DNA from: Streptomyces sp. NBC_00572
GTDB lineage: Bacteria > Actinomycetota > Actinomycetes > Streptomycetales > Streptomycetaceae
Direction: 5' to 3'
DNA length: 64,000 nt
Assembly (NCBI RefSeq): GCF_026341815.1
Contig: NZ_JAPENX010000001.1
Span: forward strand, 1,674,001 to 1,738,000
The position numbers were made by a program, and so were the translations under genes. Shown in pieces: positions 54,661 through 62,500 of this stretch. The stretch's first letter is position 1, and the number at the start of each line of letters is the position of its first letter. Under the pieces are notes generated by a model that was not told the origin of the DNA, did not search any database, and saw nothing but the letters and a program-made list of their open reading frames with translations.

Positions 54661-56010
54661 ATGCGCACGCCCCGTCCCCAGAATTTTGAGCCCATCACCG
54701 TTGTCGATCTCTTCGCGGGATGTGGCGGCTTCACCCAGGGGTTCCACGAGTTCCGTCCGGAAGGGGCGAGCGACGGGCCGGCAGTGTTCCACAGCATCGC
54801 CGCCGTCGAGCACAACAGGGCAGCTGCAGCCACCTACGCCGTCAACTTCGGCCGCGCTCGGAGCGACGACACGCTCCCTGCGGCTCGGGTCCACCTGGGA
54901 GACATCGAGGACTGGAGACCGACACCGGAGGAGCTCCACGCGGACGTTGTCGTCGGCGGGCCTCCCTGCCAGGGTTTCTCCGCCCTGAACCGGAAGAAGA
55001 AGGGCAGCGAGCGCAATCGACTCTGGGAGGAGTACGTCCGCATCGTCGCGGCGATTCGCCCCAAGGTCTTCGTGATCGAGAACGTCGACCGATTCCTCAA
55101 ATCCGACGAATTCCGAAACCTTCGCAAAGAGGTGCAGCCCGGGGGGCTCCTCGAAGAATATCGCCTCGTCGATCCGCCCGGCCAACGGGATTCAGATACC
55201 GAAGAGATGCGGAACATCCGCTATCTCCTCAATTCAGCGGATTACGGCGCCGTACAGGCCCGTCGACGAGCCATCGTCATCGGCGTGCGACATGATGTCG
55301 ACAACGGGCGCTCCATGACCTATCCGCAGCGAACACATATCCGCCGCAACAAGGGTGGCACAAGAATGACCGGGCAGGTGTCCGCTATCGACACAGGGGC
55401 TCGCTTCTGGGAGCCCGTGGACACAGTGTTCGCCGAGTCCCGGTTGCTCGCACTGCAAGGCACCGAACTCCCGGACAACAAGGATCACGTTCTCGACGTC
55501 GATTCGACGATGCCTGGCACCTTCACTACCAGGGATCTCCATTTCGGACGAAACCCGGAACCTCTGTCAATCGCCCGATATCGAGCCATCCCGCCGGGAG
55601 GGAATCGGAAGGATCTGCGTGACAAGTGGTTCTCCATGGACCCTTCGGGAGAAATGCACATTCACGACTGGTCGGATGTGACAGGGATCCAGAGGGAGAT
55701 CGAGTATCTGTCGACCACCAGCTGGGACAATCACAACAGCGGCACAGGAGACGTGATGGGGCGGCTTCGCCTGGGCGAACCGTCGGTCACGATCAGAACC
55801 GAGTTCTTCAAGCCGGAGAAGGGGCGATACCTCCACCCGGAGGAGAACCGACCCATCACCCACTACGAGGCTGCTCGAATTCAAGGATTTCCTACCGACT
55901 TCCGCTGGTGCGGCTCGAAGACCGAGATTGCGACTCAGATCGGAAACGCAGTTCCGATCCCTCTCGGCCAGGCCATAGCCTCCACTATCTTCGCTTTTCT
56001 GCGCGGCTGA
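54661..56010 (+). CDS. DNA (cytosine-5-)-methyltransferase
   Basis: A 449-residue enzyme. It starts 10 bases after the previous stop. Motif I VVDLFAGCGGFTQGFHEF, motif IV VVVGGPPCQGFSALN (Cys103), motif VI FVIENVDRFL (140-142) and motif VIII GAVQARRRAIVIG are intact, and motif IX/X are at the end (ARIQGFPTDFRW, QIGNAVPIPLGQAIA). A long variable region (about 210-340) would set the recognition sequence. It should methylate the host and spare it from the nuclease. It is the only gene here able to produce 5-methylcytosine, since its neighbour lacks the Cys. Confidence 0.95.
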   Translation: MRTPRPQNFEPITVVDLFAGCGGFTQGFHEFRPEGASDGPAVFHSIAAVEHNRAAAATYAVNFGRARSDDTLPAARVHLGDIEDWRPTPEELHADVVVGGPPCQGFSALNRKKKGSERNRLWEEYVRIVAAIRPKVFVIENVDRFLKSDEFRNLRKEVQPGGLLEEYRLVDPPGQRDSDTEEMRNIRYLLNSADYGAVQARRRAIVIGVRHDVDNGRSMTYPQRTHIRRNKGGTRMTGQVSAIDTGARFWEPVDTVFAESRLLALQGTELPDNKDHVLDVDSTMPGTFTTRDLHFGRNPEPLSIARYRAIPPGGNRKDLRDKWFSMDPSGEMHIHDWSDVTGIQREIEYLSTTSWDNHNSGTGDVMGRLRLGEPSVTIRTEFFKPEKGRYLHPEENRPITHYEAARIQGFPTDFRWCGSKTEIATQIGNAVPIPLGQAIASTIFAFLRG

Positions 56011-56109
56011 TACCTGACTCGCTGGCCGACGGCCACAAAGTAAACCCTCGCCAGACCGAGTGAGTGGGTTTCATCGCATTCTCTGTGTGTGGAGTGGCCG
56101 GGGCTCCTT

Positions 56110-56691
56110 ATGGAAAGAACACACGACATGGATGAACTGGTGGTACGGCAGGCGACGCAGGCAGCAGAGACAGAGCTGAGGGCCGTGCTTCCGCGGCGGT
56201 GGTCGCACACGCAAGGGGTTGCCGCTCGTGCAGCCGACATCGGATACGTCCTCGGCGCCGACGACGAACTGCTGATAGCGGCCGCCACGCTGCATGACAT
56301 CGGATACGCACCCCGGCTGGCCAAGACAGGCTTCCACCCGCTTGACGGAGCGCGATTCCTCCGTGACAAGCACGGGGCCGACGAGCGGCTGGTGCGGCTG
56401 GTCGCCAACCATTCGTTCGCGCTCTTGGAGGCTGAGGAGCGTGGCCTGCGAGACGAGCTGGCAACGGAGTTCCCTCTGCTTGAGGAGCCGCTACTGGTGG
56501 ACGCTCTGGTCTACTGCGACATGACGACCACTCCCGACGGCAGCCGGACCACCGCCGGGGAGCGTGTCGCGGAGATCCTGGGTCGCTACGGAGAGGACAG
56601 CGTGGTCGGACGGTTCATCCGTCGGGCGGCGCCGGAGATCTTCGCTGCTGTGGGGCGGGTGGAGGAGGCTCTGGCCGCTCAGCCGAGGTAG
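56110..56691 (+). CDS. HD-domain protein
   Basis: A 193-residue phosphohydrolase-like protein; starts at ATG 56110 or ATG 56128. The HD metal site is built from RRWSHTQGVAARA (His), LHDIGYAPRL (His-Asp), and VANHSFALLE (His). HD enzymes cut nucleotides or cyclic nucleotides. It is 100 bases beyond the methyltransferase but has its own leader with no overlap, so it may be outside the system. Its C-terminus overlaps the convergent NUDIX gene by 13 bases. The substrate is unknown. Confidence 0.85.
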   Translation: MERTHDMDELVVRQATQAAETELRAVLPRRWSHTQGVAARAADIGYVLGADDELLIAAATLHDIGYAPRLAKTGFHPLDGARFLRDKHGADERLVRLVANHSFALLEAEERGLRDELATEFPLLEEPLLVDALVYCDMTTTPDGSRTTAGERVAEILGRYGEDSVVGRFIRRAAPEIFAAVGRVEEALAAQPR

Positions 56692-57146
56692 GGGTAGGTG
56701 CCGGCGAGGTAGTCGCCGATCTGCTGGCGCATGCTGGCGTGGATGTCGTACTTGTCGAGGTCGGCGGGCTGGACGAAGCGGACGCCATCGGCCTCGTCGT
56801 TGATCGTGGGCTCGCCACCGACAGGGCGGCCGATGTAGGTGTTCTCGTACTGCTGGCGGATCTCGCCGTCGGTGTAGGCGACGATGTGGCGGGGGTTGGT
56901 GTACACGCCGAGGAATCCGGTGATCTCAGCGACGATCCCCGTCTCCTCCAGACATTCCCGTACCGCGCACTCGGCCGCTGTCTCACCGATGTCCTGAGCC
57001 CCGCCCGGCAGTGCCCACTGGCCGGTGTCACGGCGGCGCTGGAGCAGGATCGAGCCGCTGTCGTCGACGACCAACAGGTTGCTGGCTGGGATGAGGGTGT
57101 TGGCCTTGGGGGCGTTCGGGTCGTTGTAGTACTCAGTCCTGCCCAT
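56679..57146 (-). CDS. NUDIX hydrolase
   Basis: A 155-residue pyrophosphohydrolase. The complete Nudix box is GAQDIGETAAECAVRECLEE followed by TGI (G-x5-E-x7-REUXEE-x-GU). ATG 57146 has GGAGGGG ten bases upstream. Nudix enzymes hydrolyse nucleoside diphosphates linked to another group. The gene overlaps the end of the XRE regulator by 14 bases, so it is the second gene of that transcript. The pairing is common in actinobacteria, but its purpose is not established. Confidence 0.93.
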   Translation of the reverse strand: MGRTEYYNDPNAPKANTLIPASNLLVVDDSGSILLQRRRDTGQWALPGGAQDIGETAAECAVRECLEETGIVAEITGFLGVYTNPRHIVAYTDGEIRQQYENTYIGRPVGGEPTINDEADGVRFVQPADLDKYDIHASMRQQIGDYLAGTYPYLG

Positions 57147-57918
57147 GTGAAGCGGTCCCCTCCGGGTCTGGAATCCAGGGCCTTGCGCCGGCCCAGACGG
57201 CGTCGAAGCTCTGAGCGTAGTTGTCGAACCAGCCCATGGCATCCACTCGCCGCAGGTGGAACAGGGGGTTGGCGCTCGCCGGCTGGCCCCAGACATGGGG
57301 GTTGACCAGCAGGTCGTCGTCATACCGGAAGAGGGAGTTGTAGAGCGTGGTGTCGTGGAGCCGCACCTCGCATCCGGCTTCCGGCAGCAGGGGGCGGTAG
57401 TAGGTGAGGGAGGCACGGATCTTGGCGGCGAGGGTGTCTCCGATGCCCTCCTCGCGGCCTCGGGTGGCGGCTGCGTTGCCGCTCGGATCGCCGAAGCAGA
57501 GGCGTACGCGTACCCCGGTGGCCGCGCGCTCGGCAAGCATCTTGGCGACGTGCGGGTTGGTCTGGGCGAAGAAGGTGCCGGAGAAGATCAGGACATCGAT
57601 CTGCCTCTGGGCGCCCTGGAGGAGGGCGAGCCATGTGTCACGGGGGACGCTGGCTCGATTCTGGTAGGTGCCGATGATCTCGCCGCTGCCTAAGCCGGTG
57701 CCAGGCCGACCGCTGCGTGACAGCTGTACGGGCCAGAGGAAGGTCTCCTCGACACGCAGGTGCTGGGCAACGCTGAAGCGGTGCCGCGGGTGGGGCACGC
57801 GTCCGCCGAGCCACCGACCGACGGTCTTGGGGTCCACTTCGCAGGCTTCGGCGAGCGATTCGGGAGATACGCCGCGCTGAGCAAGTACGGAGTGAAGTCG
57901 CTCGTTCACGGAAGCCAT
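57133..57918 (-). CDS. XRE-type regulator with DUF5919-like sensor domain
   Basis: A 261-residue protein. An N-terminal helix-turn-helix (about 5-60) reads RLHSVLAQRGVSPESLAEAC, EVDPKTVGRWLGG. The remaining 190 residues contain a possible phospholipase-D-like or DUF5919 domain (QIDVLIFSGTFFAQTNPHVA, GVRVRLCFGDPSG, EVRLHDTTLYNSLFRYDDDL), which could bind a phosphorylated ligand. Catalytic HxK residues of phospholipase D are not clear. It is transcribed away from the HAD pseudogene, and a palindrome lies in the shared promoter. It is the probable regulator of the downstream radical SAM operon. Confidence 0.8.
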   Translation of the reverse strand: MASVNERLHSVLAQRGVSPESLAEACEVDPKTVGRWLGGRVPHPRHRFSVAQHLRVEETFLWPVQLSRSGRPGTGLGSGEIIGTYQNRASVPRDTWLALLQGAQRQIDVLIFSGTFFAQTNPHVAKMLAERAATGVRVRLCFGDPSGNAAATRGREEGIGDTLAAKIRASLTYYRPLLPEAGCEVRLHDTTLYNSLFRYDDDLLVNPHVWGQPASANPLFHLRRVDAMGWFDNYAQSFDAVWAGARPWIPDPEGTASHGQD

Positions 57919-57940
57919 ACAAGCCGAGTCGCGAGGGGGA

Positions 57941-57960
57941 GGGCAAGGACGTCGTGGGAC
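57941..57960. promoter_or_regulatory. Operator-like site in the XRE/HAD divergent promoter
   Basis: GGGCAAGGACGTCGTGGGAC matches the perfect palindrome at 58706 in 16 of 20 positions. It lies 23 bases upstream of the XRE ATG and 48 upstream of the HAD ATG. This fits autoregulation. Confidence 0.6.
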
Positions 57961-58007
57961 GTTTCCGCGGCGCCGGGCGACATCGAGCCAGTGCTTACGC
58001 TGACGGT

Positions 58008-58701
58008 ATGCAGCTCAGCGTCCTGTGGGACATCGACCACACGCTCATCGACAACGCGGGTGTGAGCAAGGAGATTTACGCCGCCGCGTTCGCCGCGCTG
58101 GCCGGCTTCGAGCCGACCGATCCCGCCCGCACGGAGGGGCGTACAGACCGCCTGATCATGCGGGAGCTGTTCGTTCGGCACGACGTTCCCGAGCCGGAAT
58201 GGGGCCGGATCCAGGACGCGCTGGCCCATGCCGGGCAGGAGCGGTTTACGGAGCTACGGGTGCGCGGTACGACCCTGCCGGGTGCATACGACGCGCTCAA
58301 GTGCGTTGCGGAGAGGGAGGGGTGGGTGTCCTCGGTCCTCACGGGCAACATCGCTGCGAATGCCGAGGTCAAGCTCGCCGCCTTCGGTCTCGACGCTCTG
58401 CTCGACCTCTCCGTCGGCGCCTACGGGGCCGACGGGGTCCAAGCGTCCCGATCTCGTGGCGGTGGCGCGAGAGCGAATCCACCGCGCCTATGGAGCGGAT
58501 CAGGACGTCCCCGTCGTACTCGTGGGGGACACACCGCGGGGCGTCGAAGCCGCCCTCTCCACGGGCTCTCACGTCGTCGCCGTCGCCTCAGGCATTCATG
58601 GCCAGGAGGAACTGACCGCAGCCGGCGCGGTAGTCGCGCTGCCTGACCTTTCGGACACCGCAGGGCTGATGAGCCACTTCGAGGGCTTCGCCGCGCGCTG
58701 A
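58008..58701 (+). pseudogene. HAD hydrolase with a frameshift
   Basis: The gene starts at ATG 58008 and reads LSVLWDIDHTLIDNAGVS (DxD motif), then SVLTGNIAANAEVKLAAFGLD (motif II). At GGGG (58434-58437) the frame changes: the second part, SKRPDLVAVARERIHRAYG, with VVLVGDTPRGVEAA (motif IV), continues in another frame to the stop at 58701. Removing one base gives a full ~230-residue phosphoglycolate-phosphatase-like protein. Either a real inactivating mutation or a sequencing error in the G-run; the second is a real possibility because both halves are well kept. Confidence 0.85.
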
Positions 58702-58705
58702 AAAC

Positions 58706-58725
58706 GTCCCAGGACGTCCTGGGAC
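58706..58725. promoter_or_regulatory. 20-bp perfect palindrome upstream of the radical SAM operon
   Basis: GTCCCAGGACGTCCTGGGAC is fully self-complementary. It starts five bases beyond the HAD stop and ends 84 bases upstream of the radical SAM GTG. It could serve as terminator stem, but no U-run follows and a related site at 57941 supports an operator. Confidence 0.8.
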
Positions 58726-58809
58726 CGTCCGCCTACGCGGTGACGCCGTCCACCCTCACACGGCCACGATCGGATCCTCCCCGCCAGTCAACTGACCCAG
58801 GAGGCCCGC

Positions 58810-59712
58810 GTGATCCGCGACGTCACCGGAATCCGCAGGATCCGGATGCTGTACTTGCAGTTGCTGTATCGCTGCAACTTCTCCTGCCTGCACTGCTTCC
58901 ACGGCGAGCGCCTGAAGCAGGCCGACGCGTTCACCGCCGAGGAGGCGGTCGGACTCATCCGGCTCATGCGCGAGGAGTACGGCACCGAGGCGGTGACCCT
59001 ACTCGGAGGCGAGCCCTTCCTCTACAAGGAGCTCGCGCAGGTCGTCCGCTACACCCGGCAGGAGCTGGGGATGCAGGTGGAGATCTGCACCAACGGCTAC
59101 CGGATCGAGCGTCGCCTCACCGAGATCGCTCCCTACGTGGACCTGCTGCGGGTTTCATTGGAAGGTGTCGCCAGCACCAACGACGACATCCGCAGGCAGG
59201 GCAGCTACCACGCCGCGCTCAGCACGCTGAACCTCGCTCGGGAGCTCGGCGTCATGACGGCCGCGACGATGACCGTGACCTCGCGGAACATCGACGAGGT
59301 GCTGCCCCTGGCCCGGGTCATGCAGAGGTTTGGCGCCCGTCAGCTCAAGCTGCACTGCCTCCGCCCGGTCGGCAACGCCGCCCATCACCCCGAGCTCCTG
59401 GTCGGCGACCCGACCGCGTACACCCGCCTCCGTGAGGACCTCCGGACTGCCGGGCTCTCCATCGAGGTCATCCTCGACGAAGACCTCGCCGAGGGCGGAG
59501 CTCCGGAGATCTGCGCGCCGGCCGGCGGCCCTCGCGAGATCGAACGGATCGAGGCCGACCCCCGCGGCGCGCTCACCATGTCCTGCAAGGCGGTGGGCAA
59601 GGACTCGCACGCCTTCTGGTACGAGAAGGCCGCCAACCACATCGTCCACCGGCCCTCCGCCACCGACGAGCTCACCCTCGCCGTCCCGGACGTGGTGTAC
59701 ACCCGTGCCTGA
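58810..59712 (+). CDS. Radical SAM protein
   Basis: A 300-residue enzyme. GTG 58810 has GGAGG five bases upstream. The [4Fe-4S] motif is CNFSCLHC (Cys22, 26, 29); GGEPFLY is the SAM-binding GGE motif, and EICTNGYRIE is beta3. The C-terminus contains two isolated Cys (EICAP, MSCKA) but no full SPASM motif. Radical SAM enzymes create a 5'-deoxyadenosyl radical to modify peptides, cofactors or tRNA. No precursor peptide is visible beside it. The next gene starts within its 3' end (8-base overlap), so they are coexpressed. The substrate is unknown. Confidence 0.88.
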   Translation: MIRDVTGIRRIRMLYLQLLYRCNFSCLHCFHGERLKQADAFTAEEAVGLIRLMREEYGTEAVTLLGGEPFLYKELAQVVRYTRQELGMQVEICTNGYRIERRLTEIAPYVDLLRVSLEGVASTNDDIRRQGSYHAALSTLNLARELGVMTAATMTVTSRNIDEVLPLARVMQRFGARQLKLHCLRPVGNAAHHPELLVGDPTAYTRLREDLRTAGLSIEVILDEDLAEGGAPEICAPAGGPREIERIEADPRGALTMSCKAVGKDSHAFWYEKAANHIVHRPSATDELTLAVPDVVYTRA

Positions 59713-60340
59713 CCGGCCGTTCTTCGAGGCGCTCGAAGGCTTACGGGGAAGCGGGAAGTCCACCGTCGCGCCACTGCTCGCGGCGGCCAGGGGCGCCGTC
59801 CTGGTCCCCACTGTGCCGATCTTCTACCAGTCGCTGCGGCGCCAGGTGGATCTGCGGGAGAACGTCGAGGCCCGCCTGTGCTTTTACCTCTCGGCCCTGT
59901 TCACGGCCGCCGAGGAGATCCGAGGGCACCTCGCCGCCGGCACCCCGGTCGTCGTCGAGAGCTACTTCGCCCGGTGCATCGCGAACCACCATGCTTTCGG
60001 GGCCCGCCTCGGCGTCACCCTCCCACCGGACCTGCCCCAGCCCACGACGTACCACCTGCTGTGCGCGGAGGACGAACGGCAGCGGCGCCTCGCCCAACGG
60101 ATCAAGCCCATCTCCCGGTGGGACGCGATGAGCGAGGAAGACGCAGACCGGATCTCGACCGCCTACGCCCAGTTCCCGATGCATCGGATCGACACCACCG
60201 GGCGTGCCCCGGAACAGATCGTCCAGACGATCCTCACCGCCCAGGAAGGACATCACCGTGCAGACGCAGAGCCTGTGGGAGCACACCCTCACGTTCTTCC
60301 CCCAGTTCCTCGCCGCCCTGAAGGAACGCACGTCTCCTGA
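59705..60340 (+). CDS. P-loop nucleotide kinase-like protein (thymidylate kinase type)
   Basis: A 211-residue protein starting at GTG 59705. Walker A GLRGSGKST (12-20) is N-terminal. The pattern VVVESYFARCIANHHAFG (a DR-like/ESY motif) and a LID-like Arg-rich segment EDERQRRLAQRIKPISRWDA resemble thymidylate kinase or deoxynucleoside kinases. It could phosphorylate a nucleotide or small metabolite. It overlaps the methyltransferase gene by 83 bases at its C-terminus. The substrate is unknown. Confidence 0.8.
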   Translation: MPDRPFFEALEGLRGSGKSTVAPLLAAARGAVLVPTVPIFYQSLRRQVDLRENVEARLCFYLSALFTAAEEIRGHLAAGTPVVVESYFARCIANHHAFGARLGVTLPPDLPQPTTYHLLCAEDERQRRLAQRIKPISRWDAMSEEDADRISTAYAQFPMHRIDTTGRAPEQIVQTILTAQEGHHRADAEPVGAHPHVLPPVPRRPEGTHVS

Positions 60341-60905
60341 CGCCACGGTCGCGGTCGTCGGCGCGAGCGACGGCAAGTTCGTGCTGCCCCTCGCCGCCGC
60401 CGGCTACCGCGTCATCGCCATCGAGCGCGACCCCTTCGCTCTCCACGGAGGCGAGGTCAGCCTTCCGGGTGACACCCACGCCCAGGCCCCCGGCCTCGTC
60501 GACCGCCTCAAGGCCGAGGAACTCCACGACCGGGTCCAGGTCATCGGCGAGGACTTCCTCACGGCCAAGCTCCCCAAGGGTCACTGCGACGCAGTCTGGA
60601 CGAGCTGTTCGTGGCATTACAGTGCCAACCACCACAGCCCGCTCGGCGACTTCGTCCGCCGCATGCAGGCCCTCGTTCGCGAAGGGGGCTTGTTCGGCGC
60701 GGAGTTCATGATGCCCGTCGAAGAGCGCCACCAGTTCATCGAGCACTACACCTCGCCCGAGAGACTCGCCCGCCACTTCGCCGCTGGCTGGGACGTCCTG
60801 CTCGCGCTGCGCACGAACCAGTTCGTCGAGCGCCCGCACCTCGGCCAACCCCACGACCACACACACCGCATGGGTCTGCTCATCGCTGCCCACACCCCCA
60901 GGTAG
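60258..60905 (+). CDS. Class I SAM-dependent methyltransferase
   Basis: A 215-residue enzyme. GTG 60258 has AGGAAGGA six bases upstream. Motif I is VAVVGASDGKFVLPLAAAGY, the acidic end of beta2 is VIAIERDPFA, and motif IV is CDAVWTSCSWHYSA. The acceptor is not known. It may act on the product of the kinase or radical SAM enzyme. It is followed by the CYTH gene at 25 bases. Confidence 0.85.
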   Translation: MQTQSLWEHTLTFFPQFLAALKERTSPDATVAVVGASDGKFVLPLAAAGYRVIAIERDPFALHGGEVSLPGDTHAQAPGLVDRLKAEELHDRVQVIGEDFLTAKLPKGHCDAVWTSCSWHYSANHHSPLGDFVRRMQALVREGGLFGAEFMMPVEERHQFIEHYTSPERLARHFAAGWDVLLALRTNQFVERPHLGQPHDHTHRMGLLIAAHTPR

Positions 60906-60929
60906 TCGCACACAACGAGGAAGACGACC

Positions 60930-61517
60930 ATGAAGCACGAGTACGAGGCCAAGTTCCTCAACATCGACGTCATCGCCCTCCAGGACAAACTCACCGCGCT
61001 GGGCGCCACGCGATCGTTCCCCCGCACCCTCCTCACCCGCAAGATCTTCGAGAACGACGCCCTCGACGGCGGCTCGTGGCTCCGGCTGCGAGATGAGGGG
61101 ACTCGCTCCACCCTCACCCTCAAGCAGGTCACCGACGCGACGACCATCGACGGCACCACCGAGATCGAGACCGAGGTCACCGACCTCCACGCCATGGCCG
61201 ACATCCTCCGCCGCCTCGGCCTCACCGAGGTCCGCTACCAGGAGAACTACCGCGAGGAGTGGCGCCTGGGCGAGGTCGCCTTCGACTTCGACACCTGGCC
61301 CGACCTCTCCACCTTCGTCGAGATCGAAGGCCCCGACGAGGTGTCCGTCCGCCAGGCCGCTAATCTGCTCGACCTCGACTACGCCGAGGCACGCTTCGGC
61401 AGCGTCGACGAGATCTACAAGAGCGAGGCCAGCCGCGACATCCTCGCTGAGTCCACGCTTCTGTTCTCTGACGAGGAGAAGGACAGGCCGAACCCGACGG
61501 CGGCCGCGAGGCGTTAA
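60930..61517 (+). CDS. CYTH-domain protein (class IV adenylate cyclase-like)
   Basis: A 195-residue protein. The CYTH motif ExExK is EYEAK (Glu4, Glu6, Lys8); a beta-barrel tunnel follows with LRLRDEG, STLTLKQVT and EIETEVTD. CYTH enzymes bind triphosphate groups and metals: adenylate cyclase, thiamine triphosphatase or inorganic triphosphatase. In this operon it may hydrolyse a triphosphate. ATG 60930 has AGGA nine bases upstream. It is the last gene of the operon; the inverted-repeat region follows. Confidence 0.9.
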   Translation: MKHEYEAKFLNIDVIALQDKLTALGATRSFPRTLLTRKIFENDALDGGSWLRLRDEGTRSTLTLKQVTDATTIDGTTEIETEVTDLHAMADILRRLGLTEVRYQENYREEWRLGEVAFDFDTWPDLSTFVEIEGPDEVSVRQAANLLDLDYAEARFGSVDEIYKSEASRDILAESTLLFSDEEKDRPNPTAAARR

Positions 61518-61567
61518 GCGCGGCCGGCAAAGCTCAGGCCCTCGGGGCGGGCCGGCTTCGCAGGCCT

Positions 61568-61960
61568 CGGGTGGGACCGCCCTCTTTCCGAGAGTCGCTC
61601 CTTCCGGCGGTGCGTCAAGGGCGCTCCTTCGTCGCGTCGGCTTCGCCGATTCCGCTGCGCTCCACCCTTGACCCACCGCCTCCAGGAGCGAAAGACCTCT
61701 CGGAGGGCGGCCCGGGGCGGGGTCACCGCCGGGCTTAGGGCAGTATCCGGGCCGGTGTGCGTGTGCCGGGCGGTGGGTGGGGGCTCGGTTAGTGACGGGG
61801 GCCGGTGGGTCCCCACCGCGTCGGTTCGGGGTGCGCTGCCGTTGAGTGGGGCGGCCCGGTTCCGGCTTGGCGGCCGACGGTCGTTCGTGGTCGAGCTTCA
61901 GGCCCCGCTGGTCGCCCCCGATGGGTGAGCGGGGTGGATAACCCTGCATTTCTCCGAGTA
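61568..61960 (+). repeat. Inverted repeat, left arm
   Basis: Starts CGGGTGGGACCGCCCTCTTT. Its features return in reverse complement in the right arm, in the same order. Within it lie a smaller hairpin (GTCAAGGG 61614-61621/CCCTTGAC 61665-61672) and an outer stem CCGCCCTCTTTCCGAGAG near 61578 with CTCTCGGAGGGCGG (61697-61710). Confidence 0.75.
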
Positions 61961-62007
61961 ACAGGCCCCGGATTAAGCCCCATTAGGGTCATACCACCCT
62001 TTCCGGG

Positions 62008-62456
62008 CGGAGAAACTGCACGAAACTCTCGCCAGCAGCGCACACCACCCACCAAGACTGACCGGCGGGGCCTGAATCCCCGCCACGAACGGCCGCAGCT
62101 CGCTAAGCCGAGCCCGGCTGCCCCATGTAACTGGCGCGCGCTCCCGACCGGCGGGACTTCGCCCACCAGCCCACGCCACTAGCCAAGCCCCCACCCACTC
62201 ACCGGCACAGCCACGCTCACCGCAACCGATGCCCGGCCTCGCCCCACCCCCCGGCCCGAAAGACGCCCACGGCGCCCGGCAACGCACCAGCAGTCCGCGT
62301 AGGCCACGCCCCCGGCCGCCCTCCGAGTGTGAAAAGGCGGCCTCCGCCGCCGGGTCAAGGGTGGGCGCAGCCCATCGCGCAGCGACGCGACCGCAGGGAG
62401 CGCCCTTGACGCGGTGGTGGAGGCCGCCACACTCGGAAAGAGGGCGGCCGCACCCG
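62008..62456 (-). repeat. Inverted repeat, right arm
   Basis: Read on the minus strand from 62456 it begins CGGGTGCGGCCGCCCTCTTT, then reproduces GTCAAGGGCGCTCC, CACCCTTGAC, CTCGGAGGGCGGCC, GGGTGGGGGCTTGG, and TTCAGGCCCCGC in the same order as the left arm. Several short indels separate the copies. Confidence 0.75.
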
Positions 62457-62500
62457 CACTCCCACTGCCGGTTCCCCCTCAGCGCCCGGCCGTTGCGGGG

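Larger units (their letters stand above)
61518..62500. other. Gene-free region holding a large imperfect inverted repeat
   Basis: 983 bases with no credible gene on either strand. Arms of the inverted repeat fill most of it. The middle (about 61936-62030) is relatively A+T-rich (GGATAACCCTGCATTTC, GGATTAAGCCCCATTAGG). It could be an origin, transfer or integration-related site. Confidence 0.65.

Noticed and set aside
46483..56010. A DISARM system
   Set aside because: No DrmA helicase/DrmB DUF1998 pair is present; the Z1, DUF4420 and GHKL proteins point to the MORC/Mza group instead.
57954..58007. A longer HAD start
   Set aside because: No ribosome site; the hydrolase motif begins right after ATG 58008.
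58706..58725. CRISPR-like repeat
   Set aside because: Only one perfect copy and one diverged copy 765 bases apart; no spacer array. No CRISPR array was found anywhere in the window.
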